64,000 nucleotides of DNA from Malikia sp. (GTDB lineage: Bacteria; Pseudomonadota; Gammaproteobacteria; Burkholderiales; Burkholderiaceae_C): positions 23,267 through 87,266 of the forward strand of contig NZ_JAQTZS010000012.1 in assembly GCF_028687635.1 (NCBI RefSeq). The letters are read 5' to 3'. Positions 34,697 through 44,538 of this stretch are shown piece after piece. A program made the translations under genes and the position numbers. The notes below the pieces were generated by a model. The model ran no database searches. It saw only the letters and a program-made list of their open reading frames with translations, and was not told where the DNA came from. Positions within the stretch are counted from its first letter, which is position 1. Each line of letters starts with the position of its first letter.

Positions 34697-36376
34697 ATGT
34701 CTGAATCTTTTGCCGCCCTGTTTGAAGAATCTCTGCAACGTGCCAACATGCGCGCGGGCGAGGTCATCACCGCCGAAGTCGTTCGCATCGAGCACAACCA
34801 TGTGGTCGTCAACGCCGGTCTGAAGTCCGAAGCCTACGTGCCGATCGCAGAATTCAAGAACGACCAGGGCGAACTCGAAGTCCAGGTCGGTGACTTCGTG
34901 TCGGTCGCGATCGACTCGGTCGAAAACGGCTACGGCGACACCCTGCTGAGCCGCGACAAGGCCAAGCGCCTGGCTTCGTGGATGGCGCTGGAAAAGGCCC
35001 TGGAATCCGGCGAATTCGTCACCGGCACCACCGGCGCCAAGGTCAAGGGCGGCCTCAAGGTCATGGTCAACGGCATCAGCGCCTTCCTGCCGGGCTCGCT
35101 GGTCGACAGCCGTCCGACCAAGGACCTGACCCCGTACGAGAACAAGACCCTGGAATTCAAGGTCATCAAGCTCGACCGCAAGCGCAACAACGTCGTGCTG
35201 AGCCGCCGTGCCGTGGTCGAAGCCTCGATGGGCGAAGAGCGCGCCAAGCTGATGGAAACCCTGCGCGAAGGCGCGATCGTTTCCGGCGTGGTCAAGAACA
35301 TCACCGAATACGGTGCCTTCGTTGACCTCGGCGGCATCGACGGCCTGCTGCACATCACCGACATGGCATGGCGCCGCGTGCGTCACCCGTCGGAAGTCGT
35401 GACCGCTGGCCAGGAAATCACCGCCAAGGTCCTGAAGTTCGACACCGAGAAGCAACGCGTCTCGCTGGGTCTGAAGCAGATGGGCGACGATCCGTGGCTG
35501 GGCGTTTCGCGCCGCTACCCGTCGAGCACCCGCATGTTCGGCAAGGTCACCAACATCGCCGACTACGGCGCCTTCGTCGAGCTGGAACCCGGCATCGAAG
35601 GTCTGGTGCACGTGTCCGAAATGGACTGGACCAACAAGAACATCGCTCCGAACAAGATCGTGTCGCTGGGCGACGAGGTCGAAGTCATGGTGCTCGAGAT
35701 CGACGAAGACAAGCGTCGCATCTCGCTGGGCATGAAGCAGTGCAAGGCCAACCCGTGGCAGGAATTCGCGCAAAACACCAAGCGCGGCGACCGTGTCAAG
35801 GGCCCGATCAAGTCGATCACCGACTTCGGCGTCTTCGTCGGCCTGGCTGCCGGCATCGACGGCCTGGTCCACCTGTCCGACCTGTCGTGGAACGAAACGG
35901 GTGAAGCCGCCGTCCGCAACTACAAGAAGGGCCAGGAAGTCGAAGCCATCGTTCTGGGCGTGGACGTGGACCGCGAGCGCATCAGCCTGGGCATCAAGCA
36001 GCTCGACAGCGACCCGTTCACCACCTTCGTGTCGATCAACGACAAGGGCCAGACCGTCACCGGCAAGGTCAAGACCGTCGACGCCCGTGGCGCCGAGATC
36101 GACCTGGGCGAGGACATCGTCGGCTACCTGCGCGCTTCGGAAATCTCGCGCGACCGCGTGGAAGACGCCCGCAACGTGCTGAAGGAAGGCGATGAAGTGA
36201 CCGCGGTCGTGGTGAACGTGGATCGCAAGACCCGCAACATCCAGCTGTCGATCAAGGCCAAGGACATGGCCGAGCAACAGGAAGCCATGGCTTCGCTGAG
36301 CCAGACCGCTGGCAACGCCGGCACCACCAGCCTGGGCGCCCTGCTGCGCGCCAAGCTGGACAGCAACAACGGCTAA
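34697..36376 (+). CDS. rpsA: 30S ribosomal protein S1, 559 aa
   Basis: Six S1 RNA-binding repeats are visible, e.g. [37 protein letters not shown] and the repeats beginning near residues 275, 360 and 450. It helps ribosomes bind structured mRNAs. It starts after a 188-bp leader and is followed by a strong terminator before ihfB. Confidence 0.98.
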   Translation: MSESFAALFEESLQRANMRAGEVITAEVVRIEHNHVVVNAGLKSEAYVPIAEFKNDQGELEVQVGDFVSVAIDSVENGYGDTLLSRDKAKRLASWMALEKALESGEFVTGTTGAKVKGGLKVMVNGISAFLPGSLVDSRPTKDLTPYENKTLEFKVIKLDRKRNNVVLSRRAVVEASMGEERAKLMETLREGAIVSGVVKNITEYGAFVDLGGIDGLLHITDMAWRRVRHPSEVVTAGQEITAKVLKFDTEKQRVSLGLKQMGDDPWLGVSRRYPSSTRMFGKVTNIADYGAFVELEPGIEGLVHVSEMDWTNKNIAPNKIVSLGDEVEVMVLEIDEDKRRISLGMKQCKANPWQEFAQNTKRGDRVKGPIKSITDFGVFVGLAAGIDGLVHLSDLSWNETGEAAVRNYKKGQEVEAIVLGVDVDRERISLGIKQLDSDPFTTFVSINDKGQTVTGKVKTVDARGAEIDLGEDIVGYLRASEISRDRVEDARNVLKEGDEVTAVVVNVDRKTRNIQLSIKAKDMAEQQEAMASLSQTAGNAGTTSLGALLRAKLDSNNG

Positions 36377-36396
36377 TCCCTAACCGTTAGCGCCAG

Positions 36397-36428
36397 GGCC
36401 CGGCGCGCTCATCGCGCCGGGCCTTTTT
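36397..36428 (+). terminator. rpsA terminator
   Basis: GGCCCGGCGCG-CTCAT-CGCGCCGGGCC-TTTTT, a perfect 11-bp stem with a T-run, 20 bp after rpsA. ihfB starts 26 bp later and may depend on read-through. Confidence 0.9.
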
Positions 36429-36453
36429 CCTTGCCTTCACGGATTTCATCCCC

Positions 36454-36756
36454 ATGACCCGCAGCGACCTCGTAGAAGCCCTGGCGGCACGCTTCGCCCA
36501 ACTCGGACAGCGAGACGCCGAACTCGCGGTCAAGGCCCTGCTTGAGGCCATGGCCGATGCGCTGACCAGGGGCCAGCGGATAGAGGTCAGGGGTTTCGGC
36601 AGCTTCTCGGTCAACCACCGCCCGGCCCGCATGGGCCGCAACCCACGCTCGGGCGAGAGCGTGGCGATTCCCGACAAGCGGGTACCGCATTTCAAGCCCG
36701 GCAAGGCCCTGCGCGAGCAGGTCGACGGCGCCCCGCGCCCCGGCGGTCCCGGCTGA
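36454..36756 (+). CDS. ihfB: Integration host factor subunit beta, 100 aa
   Basis: HU/IHF family: [41 protein letters not shown] with the DNA-intercalating arm, and [17 protein letters not shown]. It pairs with IHF-alpha to bend DNA. Location after rpsA is conserved. Confidence 0.95.
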   Translation: MTRSDLVEALAARFAQLGQRDAELAVKALLEAMADALTRGQRIEVRGFGSFSVNHRPARMGRNPRSGESVAIPDKRVPHFKPGKALREQVDGAPRPGGPG

Positions 36757-36796
36757 GGCCCTCGCCGCTACAATCCCCCGACCACCGGGGAAAAGC

Positions 36797-37075
36797 GTGA
36801 AATACCTACTGTGGCTGCTCAAGGCAGCCATTTTCTTTGCTCTGTTCGCGTTCGCGCTCAACAACCAGGACCCCGTCCTGCTCAGGCTGTTCGGCGCGCA
36901 ATGGGAAGCACCGCTCGTGCTGCTGCTGCTGGCCGCGCTCGTGCTGGGCGTCTTCCTGGGCATGGCCGTGATGCTGCCGCCGTGGCTGCGCGCGCGCCGC
37001 GCCGCCCGCGCACCGACGACCACCGACGCGACGGCTGAGGCCCCGCCTTCCGAGACCACGCCCCATGGGATTTGA
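36797..37075 (+). CDS. lapA: LapA-family membrane protein (DUF1049), 92 aa
   Basis: Two membrane helices (YLLWLLKAAIFFALFAFAL; APLVLLLLAALVLGVFLGM) joined by NNQDPVLLRLFGAQW, the DUF1049 pattern. It works with LapB in LPS assembly control. It overlaps lapB by 11 bp. Confidence 0.88.
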   Translation: MKYLLWLLKAAIFFALFAFALNNQDPVLLRLFGAQWEAPLVLLLLAALVLGVFLGMAVMLPPWLRARRAARAPTTTDATAEAPPSETTPHGI

Positions 37076-38213
37076 CTACAGCTGGCTGCTCTGGAGCCTG
37101 CCGCTGACTTTCGTGCTGGGCTGGCTGGCCTCGCGCTACGACCTGCGCCAGTGGCGCGCCGAGCGCAAGCAGAACCCGAAGGCCTATTTCCGCGGCCTGA
37201 ACCACCTGCTCAACGAGCAGCAGGACCAAGCCGTGGACGCCTTCATCGAGGCGGTGCAGAACGACCCCGACACCTCGGAACTGCATTTCGCGCTCGGCAA
37301 CCTGTTCCGCCGCCGCGGCGACTACGAGCGCGCGGTGCGCGTGCACGAGCACCTGCTGCAGCGCGGCGACCTGACACAGAAGGACCTGATGCGGGCGCAG
37401 CACGCGCTGGCACAGGATTTCCTCAAGGCCGGCCTGCTCGACCGGGCCGAGGCGGCGCTGCGCAAGCTCGAGGACACCGAGCACGCGACCGAGGCGCTGC
37501 TGGCGCTGCTGGCGATCTACGAGCGCTCGCGCGACTGGGAACAGGCGGCCGACGCCGCCAGCCGGCTGGAGGCGCGCGGCTGCGGCTCGTTCGAGCTGCG
37601 ACTGGCGCATTACCGTTGCGAGCAGGCCGAACAGCTGCGCAAGCAGGGCAGCCTGGTCGAGGCGCTGGCCCTGCTGGAGACGCTGGTGCAGCGCACGCCG
37701 AAATCGGCGCGGGCCTGGATCTCGCTGGCCGACTTGCGCCAGTCGCTGGGCGATACCAGCGGCGGACTGCAGGCGCTGCACCAGCTCGCCGCCCAGGCGC
37801 CGCAGCACCTGCCGCTGGTGGCTCACAGCCTAGCACAATGGTCCAAGCTCAACCGGCAAGGCGGGGACGCCGAGCGGGTGCTGCGCGGCTGGCGCGATCA
37901 GCATGCGCCTTCGCTCGACGTGACACAGGCGCTGGCGCTGCTGCAGCCCGATGGTGAACAGGCGCGCCAGCTCTACATCGAGCACCTGCAGCGCGAGCCG
38001 TCACTGGTCGCGGCAACCTTCTGGCTGGCCGGCGAGCATTTCGGCCAGCCCGAGGAGGAAAAGCGCGTCAGGCAGGCGTTGGAGCGCGCCTGCGAACCGC
38101 TCAAGCGCTACCGCTGCGCCGCCTGCGGCTTCGAGGCGCGCCAGTATTTCTGGCAATGCCCGGGCTGCCAGAGCTGGGACAGCTACCCGCCGCTGCGGGT
38201 CGAGGAACTCTAA
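37065..38213 (+). CDS. lapB: LPS assembly protein LapB (YciM), 382 aa
   Basis: An N-terminal membrane anchor (SWLLWSLPLTFVLGWLAS), then tetratricopeptide repeats through about residue 330, and a C-terminal rubredoxin-like zinc knuckle with CAAC and CPGC pairs. LapB adjusts LpxC turnover through FtsH and so balances LPS and phospholipid synthesis. Coupled to lapA. Confidence 0.93.
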   Translation: MGFDYSWLLWSLPLTFVLGWLASRYDLRQWRAERKQNPKAYFRGLNHLLNEQQDQAVDAFIEAVQNDPDTSELHFALGNLFRRRGDYERAVRVHEHLLQRGDLTQKDLMRAQHALAQDFLKAGLLDRAEAALRKLEDTEHATEALLALLAIYERSRDWEQAADAASRLEARGCGSFELRLAHYRCEQAEQLRKQGSLVEALALLETLVQRTPKSARAWISLADLRQSLGDTSGGLQALHQLAAQAPQHLPLVAHSLAQWSKLNRQGGDAERVLRGWRDQHAPSLDVTQALALLQPDGEQARQLYIEHLQREPSLVAATFWLAGEHFGQPEEEKRVRQALERACEPLKRYRCAACGFEARQYFWQCPGCQSWDSYPPLRVEEL

Positions 38214-38227
38214 ACCTTTCACACGCC

Positions 38228-38611
38228 ATGAATCTCGAAAAAGTCATCTTCGGTTTCTTCATCGTCCTGGCCGCCACGCTGAACTTCGGCTTCTTCATCG
38301 GCGACATCGACAACCCCGTGCACCACCATATCTACGAGCTGTTCGCCGCCGTGGTGGTCAACCTGATCGCGACCATCCTGAAGCTCGGCGACCGCACCCA
38401 GATCGGCGCGGTCCACCTCGCGACCAGCCTGGTGGCCGACCTACAGCTGATCGCGGCCGCCATGGTCTGGGGCTACGCCGAGCATGTATCGCAGACCGGC
38501 ATGACGCCAGAGGTCACGACCAGCATCGTCTCGCTCTCGGGCGGCGCGCTGTTTGCCAACGTGGTGTCGGTCGTGATCCTGATCGCCGAGACCATCATGC
38601 AGCGCCGCTGA
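38228..38611 (+). CDS. DUF6394 family inner-membrane protein, 127 aa
   Basis: Starts MNLEKVIFGFFIVLAATLNFGFFIGDIDNP and has about four membrane helices with a conserved ELFAAVVVNLIATILKLGDRTQIGAVHLATSLVADLQLI stretch. The family often sits next to potassium-channel genes, as here (10 bp upstream). It may be a partner of the channel (inference). Confidence 0.75.
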   Translation: MNLEKVIFGFFIVLAATLNFGFFIGDIDNPVHHHIYELFAAVVVNLIATILKLGDRTQIGAVHLATSLVADLQLIAAAMVWGYAEHVSQTGMTPEVTTSIVSLSGGALFANVVSVVILIAETIMQRR

Positions 38612-38620
38612 AGCACGCCC

Positions 38621-40357
38621 ATGAAAGCCGGCCAGGAAATCAGCACCATCTTCCTGGTGCTGCGGCGCGTGCGCGGTACCTTGATCGCGCTGGTGCTGAT
38701 CTACGCGATCTCGGTGCTGGGGCTCACGCTGGTGCCGGGTCCGCCCGACGCCAACGGTGCCGTCACGCACATGAGCTTCTTCCATGCCTTCTACTTCGTA
38801 AGCTACACGGCCACGACCATCGGCTTTGGCGAGATCCCGAACGCCTTCTCGGAGCAGCAGCGGCTCTGGACCCTGGTCTGCATCTATCTGTCGGTGATAG
38901 GCTGGGCGGTCTTCATCGGCAAGCTGCTGCAGATGTCCGCGGACGCCAACCTGCAGCGCGCGATCCGCACCAGCCGCTTCGCGCGCAGCGTGCGCAGGCT
39001 GCGCGAGCCCTTTTACATCGTCTGCGGCTACGGCGAGACCGGCCACCTGATCTGCCATGCGCTCGACCAGCTGGGCTACCGCGTCGTCGTGATGGAGGTC
39101 AATGGCGAGCATCTGGCGGAACTCGAACTGCAAAACCATATCGCGGACATGCCGGCGCTGGTCGCGGATGCGGCCAACCCGAGCCTGCTCAAGCTCGCCG
39201 GGCTGCAGCACTGGCATTGCCGCGGCATCGTGTCGCTGACCGACGACGACGACGCCAACCGCACCATCGCGCTGGCGACCCGACTGCTGGCCCCGGATCT
39301 GCCGGTGCTGGCGCGCGCCAGCGGCCAGGCGGCGGCGGCCGACATGGCCTCCTTCGGCACCCACCATGTCATCGATCCCTACCGCAAGTTCGGCGACTAC
39401 CTGGGACTGGCCATGCATGCCCCGGCGGCCTACCAGCTGCTGCTGTGGCTGACCGGCCTGCCCGGCACCACGGTGGAACGCCACCGCAGCCCGCCGCACG
39501 GCCACTGGATCCTGCTCGGCTACGGCCGCTTCAGTCAGGGGCTGGCGGCCACCATCGCGAGCGAGGGCATGCCCGTCACGGTGATCGACCTGCAGCCGCC
39601 TAGCGCGTCCAGCGCCGGCGTGCGCTGGGTCCAGGGCGATGGCACCAGCGCCGAGGCGCTGCTGCAGGCCGGCGTCACGCAAGCCGCCGGCATCGTGGCG
39701 GCGACCTCCAGCGACGTCAACAACCTGTCGGCCACCTTCACCGCGCGCGAACTCAATCCCGGCCTGTTCACCATCGTGCGCCAGAACAGCATGGACAACC
39801 AGCCGCTGTTCGAGCGCTTCGATGCCGACCTGACCATGGTGCCGAGCGAGGTGATCGCGCATGAATGCCTCGCGATCCTGACCACCCCGATGCTGGCCCC
39901 CTTCCTGCGGGCGGCGCAGTCGGCTGACTGGTGCGAGCCGCTGCTGCAGCGGCTGACGGCCCGGCTGGGCTGGGAGGCCCCCGAGGTCTGGAGCGTGCGG
40001 ATTGCCGCGCAGGAGGCGCCAGCGCTGCACCACAAGCTCAACCTCGACGATGGCGTCTGCCTGGGCGATCTGCTCAAGGACCACGCCGACCGCAGCGAGG
40101 CCCTGCTGTGCGAGGTGCTGCAGCTCGACCGCCAGGGCCAGCCGAGCCAGCTGCTGCCGCCGCCAGACACCCGCCTGCGACAAGGCGATGAGCTGCTGCT
40201 GGTCGGACGCCGCCGCTCAAGAGCCCGCCTGGACCTGACGCTGCAGAATGCGCACACGCTGGACTACGTGCTGACCGGCCGCGAATCCTCGGGCAGCTGG
40301 TTCTGGGAACAGGTTGCAACGCCACGGCAAAACCGCAGCGCCACCTCGACCACCTGA
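38621..40357 (+). CDS. Potassium channel with two RCK/TrkA domains, 578 aa
   Basis: Two membrane helices flank a pore loop with the selectivity filter TTIGFGEIP (near residue 65). Two TrkA-N/RCK domains follow (FYIVCGYGETGHLI near 130; WILLGYGRFSQGLAATIA near 295), then a TrkA-C-like end. The filter is GFG instead of the usual GYG, a known variant. It likely conducts or regulates K+ flux. Its last 94 bp overlap the tail of the convergent kinase gene. Confidence 0.85.
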   Translation: MKAGQEISTIFLVLRRVRGTLIALVLIYAISVLGLTLVPGPPDANGAVTHMSFFHAFYFVSYTATTIGFGEIPNAFSEQQRLWTLVCIYLSVIGWAVFIGKLLQMSADANLQRAIRTSRFARSVRRLREPFYIVCGYGETGHLICHALDQLGYRVVVMEVNGEHLAELELQNHIADMPALVADAANPSLLKLAGLQHWHCRGIVSLTDDDDANRTIALATRLLAPDLPVLARASGQAAAADMASFGTHHVIDPYRKFGDYLGLAMHAPAAYQLLLWLTGLPGTTVERHRSPPHGHWILLGYGRFSQGLAATIASEGMPVTVIDLQPPSASSAGVRWVQGDGTSAEALLQAGVTQAAGIVAATSSDVNNLSATFTARELNPGLFTIVRQNSMDNQPLFERFDADLTMVPSEVIAHECLAILTTPMLAPFLRAAQSADWCEPLLQRLTARLGWEAPEVWSVRIAAQEAPALHHKLNLDDGVCLGDLLKDHADRSEALLCEVLQLDRQGQPSQLLPPPDTRLRQGDELLLVGRRRSRARLDLTLQNAHTLDYVLTGRESSGSWFWEQVATPRQNRSATSTT

Positions 40358-42285
40358 TCGAGCTCGAAGGGCTTGCCGATGAAGTCGTTCATGCCGGCCG
40401 CCAGGCAGGCTTGACGGTCCTCGCGGGTGGCATTGGCGGTGATGGCCACGATGGGCAGCTCTTGCCAGCGCCCATCGTCGCGGATGGCACGCGTGGCCTG
40501 CAGGCCATCCATGTGCGGCATGCGCATGTCCATGAACACCAGATCGAAGCCCTGCGGCTGCTGCTGCAACGCCGCCAGCGCCTGTTGTCCATCCAGCGCC
40601 ACCTGAACCTGAGCGCCTTGCTGACCCAGGATTCCCCGCATGATGATGAGGTTGACCGAGGTGTCATCCACCACCAGGATGCGCAGACCCCGCAGCCGCT
40701 GGCCAGTCCGGGGCTGCGCGGCCCGGTCCCCCTCTTCTGTTGTCGCCCGGTCCCGCTCGGCTGTCGCGTCCGGATCGGGAAGGTCCAGCGGCAGCTGCAG
40801 CGTGAAGCAGCTGCCCTGGCCTGGCGCGCTCTCGACCCGGATCTCGCCGCCCATGAACTCGACCAGGCGCTTGGTGATCGAGAGCCCCAGGCCGGTACCG
40901 CCGAAGCGCCGGGTGGTGGTGCTTTCGGCCTGCTGGAAAGGCTGGAACAGCTGCCCGATCTGCTGCGCCGACATGCCGATGCCACTGTCGCTCACCGCCA
41001 GTTCCAGACGCTCGCCGCAAGGGGGCACCTGGGAAGCCGGCAGGCGCCGCACCCGCAAGACCACCTCGCCATGCTGGCTGAACTTCACGGAGTTGCTCAG
41101 CAGGTTGAGCAGCACCTGGCGCAGGCGCAGGCCATCGCCCAGCAGCCAGTCGGGCAACCCGGCTGCCGCCTGCACCCGCAGCGCGAGCGACTTCGCCTCG
41201 GCCGCCGGCGTCATCATGGCCACCAGATCGCGCAGCAAAGCGGGCAAATGCACCGGTTCCCGCAGGATGTCGAGCTTGCCGGCCTCGATCTTGGAGTGAT
41301 CGAGGATGTCATCGATGATCTGGCGCAGCAACTGGCCGGAGCTGGCGGCCGTCTCCAGATGCTGGCGCAGCGCCTCGTCGAGCGGGCGGCGCAGGGCCAG
41401 TTGCAGACTGCCCAGCACGCCATTGATGGGCGTGCGGATCTCGTGGCTCATGACGGCGAGAAATTGGCTCTTGGCGACACTGGCCTGCTGGGCCCTGACC
41501 TTTTCAGCCTCGAGCGCGAGGTTGAGCCGCTGCAGGTGTTCGTTGGCTGCCTCGCGCTCGCGCAGCGCGTCCCGCAGATCCAGGGTGCGCTGGCGCACCG
41601 TTTCCTCCAGGATCCGGGTGTGGTCGCTGAGCATGTCGGCCATGCGGTTGAAGGCCCGGGCGGTCTCGGCCAGCTCGTCCTCGCCGCGCACCGGCACGCG
41701 GACCGAAAAGTCGCCGTCGGCCAGGGCCTGGCTGGCATCGCGCAGCTTGAGCAGCTGCCGTGTCAACACCCCGCCGAGGACGAAGGAGAACACCGCCACC
41801 AGCGCCATTTCCAGGGCCGACAGCGCGAGATACCAGCGCCTGGCCTGGCCGAGCAGGTCTTGCAGCCGCCCCAGATCCATGCCGAACTGTATGCTGCCAA
41901 AATTCTGGCCCGCCACCTCCACCGGCAAGACATGGTCATAGAGGCCATCGCCGCTCAAGTCCAGCCGCGCCTCGTGCCGCACCGGCTGGAGCGGCAGCTT
42001 GCCCATCTGGGCCATCAGGAGGTCGCCGGGACCCAGCACGCGCATGTAACTGATGTCGCCCGTTGCCATGACATCATTGACCACCGCCTCCACGGTGGCC
42101 AGGTCCGATGCGACCATGGCGTCGCGCAGGCTGGCCACCAACAGGCGACTGATGCTGGCCATGCGGCGCTCGACATTGTCCTCGTTGGAACTCTGCAACT
42201 GGCTCATGCCGTTCCACATCAGGATGGCCAGCAGCACCGCCTCGATCAGGGCGATGCCGACGATGGTCTTGGTGCGGAACTTCAC
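40264..42285 (-). CDS. Hybrid sensor histidine kinase (HAMP-HisKA-HATPase-REC), 673 aa
   Basis: An N-terminal membrane helix, a periplasmic sensor of about 130 residues, and a second helix (WYLALSALEMALVAVFSFVLGGVL). Then come HAMP (about 170-220), the HisKA phospho-His in AVMSHEIRTPINGVL (near 279), an ATPase domain (FGGTGLGLSITKRLVEFMGGEI), and a C-terminal receiver with phospho-Asp in LVFMDMRMPHMDGLQ (near 583). The start is GTG at 42285, overlapping the stop of the binding-protein gene (GTGA). No response regulator or Hpt gene lies nearby. Confidence 0.85.
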   Translation of the reverse strand: MKFRTKTIVGIALIEAVLLAILMWNGMSQLQSSNEDNVERRMASISRLLVASLRDAMVASDLATVEAVVNDVMATGDISYMRVLGPGDLLMAQMGKLPLQPVRHEARLDLSGDGLYDHVLPVEVAGQNFGSIQFGMDLGRLQDLLGQARRWYLALSALEMALVAVFSFVLGGVLTRQLLKLRDASQALADGDFSVRVPVRGEDELAETARAFNRMADMLSDHTRILEETVRQRTLDLRDALREREAANEHLQRLNLALEAEKVRAQQASVAKSQFLAVMSHEIRTPINGVLGSLQLALRRPLDEALRQHLETAASSGQLLRQIIDDILDHSKIEAGKLDILREPVHLPALLRDLVAMMTPAAEAKSLALRVQAAAGLPDWLLGDGLRLRQVLLNLLSNSVKFSQHGEVVLRVRRLPASQVPPCGERLELAVSDSGIGMSAQQIGQLFQPFQQAESTTTRRFGGTGLGLSITKRLVEFMGGEIRVESAPGQGSCFTLQLPLDLPDPDATAERDRATTEEGDRAAQPRTGQRLRGLRILVVDDTSVNLIIMRGILGQQGAQVQVALDGQQALAALQQQPQGFDLVFMDMRMPHMDGLQATRAIRDDGRWQELPIVAITANATREDRQACLAAGMNDFIGKPFELDQVVEVALRFCRGVATCSQNQLPEDSRPVST

Positions 42286-43166
42286 TTCCTGGCGGCAATG
42301 GAGCCGACCGGCTGCCTCAGCCTGAGGGCGCGGATGGCATCCCATTCGCTGTCGGTCGCCGCCACCAGGCCCTTGAAGCTCAGGGGCGCGAGCAGGGCCC
42401 GCCCGGCCTCGTCACCATCCAGTGAGATGAAAGCCTGGCGCAGGCGATCGAGCAGCTCGGCGCTCACGCGCGGGTGCAGCGCCAGCGCGTGAGGGGTGTA
42501 GGCCGGGGTACGGGAGAGCACGCGCAACTGGGACGAGACCTGCGGCTCCATGGCTTCGAAGGTGCGCTGGATGCCGCCGCCGGCCTCGAACAGGCCGTTG
42601 GCCACGCCCTTGTAGACACTTTCGTGGGAACTCACGAAACGGGCCTTGATCGCGACCTGCTGACGGCTGAATTCGGCCCGGGGCAGGATGCTGGCGGCAA
42701 AGGCCGCCGGCGCCGGGAAGGCCACCCGCTTGCCCTGGAGCTGCTCCAGGTTCTGGAGCGGACTGTCCTTGGGCACCACGATGATGCCCACCAGCTTGCG
42801 GTCCTTTTCCTTCAGAAAGGCCTGGTAGCCGGGCGTCTTGCTGAAGACCGTGTAGTGGTAGGGATTCATGTAGGCGAGATCGAACTCGCCCTTCATGACG
42901 CGGTCCTCGAAGGCGGAGATGTCCGACGCGGTGCGAAACGCCAGCTGCACGCGAGCGCGTCGCCCGACCTCCTGCAGCAGTGGAATCCACACGCGCGCGA
43001 GTTCGCTGGCCGCCTGCTGCGGCACGATGCCCACGCTCAGGACCGGCGGCGCGGGCTGCGCCCAGGCGACGGGAGCGAGCAGCAAGGACCAGACGGCCAA
43101 CGCCAGCCAGCGCAAGAAAAAGACCCTTGAGCTCGACTTGGGGGAGGATGCGAGACGCTGACTCAT
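42282..43166 (-). CDS. Periplasmic PhnD-type substrate-binding protein, 294 aa
   Basis: Signal peptide ending at AWAQP. The mature part follows the PhnD/phosphonate-binding fold (LSVGIVPQQAASELARVWIPLLQEVGRRA, FDLAYMNPYHYTVF, RVAFPAPAAFAASILPR, VSSHESVYKGVANGLFEAGGGIQRTFEAM). No ABC permease or ATPase is near. Instead it is translationally coupled to the histidine kinase, so it probably serves as the ligand sensor for that kinase. The start at 43166 is used because an upstream in-frame Met lies inside the rplS terminator. Confidence 0.82.
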   Translation of the reverse strand: MSQRLASSPKSSSRVFFLRWLALAVWSLLLAPVAWAQPAPPVLSVGIVPQQAASELARVWIPLLQEVGRRARVQLAFRTASDISAFEDRVMKGEFDLAYMNPYHYTVFSKTPGYQAFLKEKDRKLVGIIVVPKDSPLQNLEQLQGKRVAFPAPAAFAASILPRAEFSRQQVAIKARFVSSHESVYKGVANGLFEAGGGIQRTFEAMEPQVSSQLRVLSRTPAYTPHALALHPRVSAELLDRLRQAFISLDGDEAGRALLAPLSFKGLVAATDSEWDAIRALRLRQPVGSIAARK

Positions 43167-43201
43167 GCGGATGCGAGTGGCAAGATGGGACCCGAAAAAG
43201 A

Positions 43202-43225
43202 AAAAAGCGCCTGGCGGCGCTTTTT
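43202..43225 (-). terminator. Terminator after rplS
   Basis: AAAAAGCGCC-TGGC-GGCGCTTTTT, symmetrical, with T-runs in both directions. It ends the rpsP-rimM-trmD-rplS operon. Confidence 0.9.
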
Positions 43226-43259
43226 CCACGAATGATCTCGTCTGCAGAGCAGCCGTCGA

Positions 43260-43616
43260 TCAAGCGCCCAGCTTTTCCTTGATCCGTGCCGACTTGCCGC
43301 TGCGCTGGCGCAGGTAGTACAGCTTGGCGCGACGGACGTCACCGCGGCGCTTGACTTCGATCTTGGCGATCAGCGGGCTGTAGAGCGGGAAGGTACGCTC
43401 GACGCCTTCGCCGTTCGAGATCTTGCGCACGATGAAGCCGGAGTTCAGGCCACGGTTGCGGCGAGCGATCACGACGCCTTCGTAGGCCTGCACGCGCTTG
43501 CGGGTGCCTTCGATCACGTTGACGCTGACGATCACGGTGTCGCCGGGAGCGAAAGGGGGGATTTCTTTGTTCAGACGAGCAATTTCTTCTTGCTCGAGGA
43601 TCTGGATCAGGTTCAT
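43260..43616 (-). CDS. rplS: 50S ribosomal protein L19, 118 aa
   Basis: Starts [22 protein letters not shown] and contains [35 protein letters not shown], typical of L19. Last gene of the operon rpsP-rimM-trmD-rplS. Confidence 0.97.
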   Translation of the reverse strand: MNLIQILEQEEIARLNKEIPPFAPGDTVIVSVNVIEGTRKRVQAYEGVVIARRNRGLNSGFIVRKISNGEGVERTFPLYSPLIAKIEVKRRGDVRRAKLYYLRQRSGKSARIKEKLGA

Positions 43617-43718
43617 GATTTGCCTCGGTTTTCGTTCATGTACGGCTGCGCTAGGGGCCTCGACACCAACAACAGGTCAAGGCGGCCGCCAGAGGACTGA
43701 AAAGCCTTGGATTATAGC

Positions 43719-44513
43719 CTATCGGCTGTTCTTGTCGACCGGATTGGCGCGCAGCCACTGTTCGTCGGCCTTGCTCAGGGCGCCGCGAGCACGGACGGAA
43801 GCGAGCACGTCGGAACGCCACTGGGCGGTCTGGCGCAGGCTTTGCTGGCGGCGCCAGGCCTCGATCTGGCCATGATGGCCCGACAGCAGCACCGGCGGCA
43901 CCGGCCGCTCGCCGTCCGGACCCTGCCAGACCTCGGGCCGGGTGTAATGCGGGCAGTCGAGCAGGCCGTCGAGCGCGGGGTTGAAGCTGTCTTGCTGGTG
44001 GCTGCCGGCATCGTTCAACACCCCGGGCTGCAGCCGCGCGACCGAGTCGAGCAAGGCCATGGCCGGGATCTCGCCGCCCGAAAGCACGAAATCGCCCAGG
44101 CTGAGCTGGATGTCGACACAGGCGTCGATGAAGCGCTGGTCCAGGCCCTCGTAGCGGCCGCAGATCAGGATCGCGCCCTGCTCGCCACAGAAGCGCTCGA
44201 CCACCGGATGCGCCAGCCGCTCGCCCAGCGGCGAGAACAGCACGGTCGGCGCGAGATCGGTTTCGGCGCGCTCGGCGACCCGGTCGGCACGGATGGCCTG
44301 CCAGCAGCGGTACAGCGGATCGGGCTGCATCACCATGCCGGGACCGCCACCGAAGGGACGGTCGTCGACGCGGCGGTAATTGCCCTCGGCGAAGTCGCGC
44401 AGCTGCCACAGGCGCACGTCGACCTGGCGGCTCTCGAAGGCGCGCCGGTTGATACCGTGACTCAGGAAGGGAGCGAACAGCTCCGGAAACAGGGTGATGA
44501 CGTCGAAACGCAT
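43719..44513 (-). CDS. trmD: tRNA (guanine-N1)-methyltransferase, 264 aa
   Basis: Starts MRFDVITLFPELF. The SPOUT trefoil-knot motifs are visible (ILICGRYEGLDQRFID, SLGDFVLSGGEIPAMALLDSVARL). It methylates G37 of tRNAs to prevent frameshifting. Confidence 0.96.
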   Translation of the reverse strand: MRFDVITLFPELFAPFLSHGINRRAFESRQVDVRLWQLRDFAEGNYRRVDDRPFGGGPGMVMQPDPLYRCWQAIRADRVAERAETDLAPTVLFSPLGERLAHPVVERFCGEQGAILICGRYEGLDQRFIDACVDIQLSLGDFVLSGGEIPAMALLDSVARLQPGVLNDAGSHQQDSFNPALDGLLDCPHYTRPEVWQGPDGERPVPPVLLSGHHGQIEAWRRQQSLRQTAQWRSDVLASVRARGALSKADEQWLRANPVDKNSR

Positions 44514-44538
44514 GGTAGGCGGGAGCGCCTGCAGCGCT

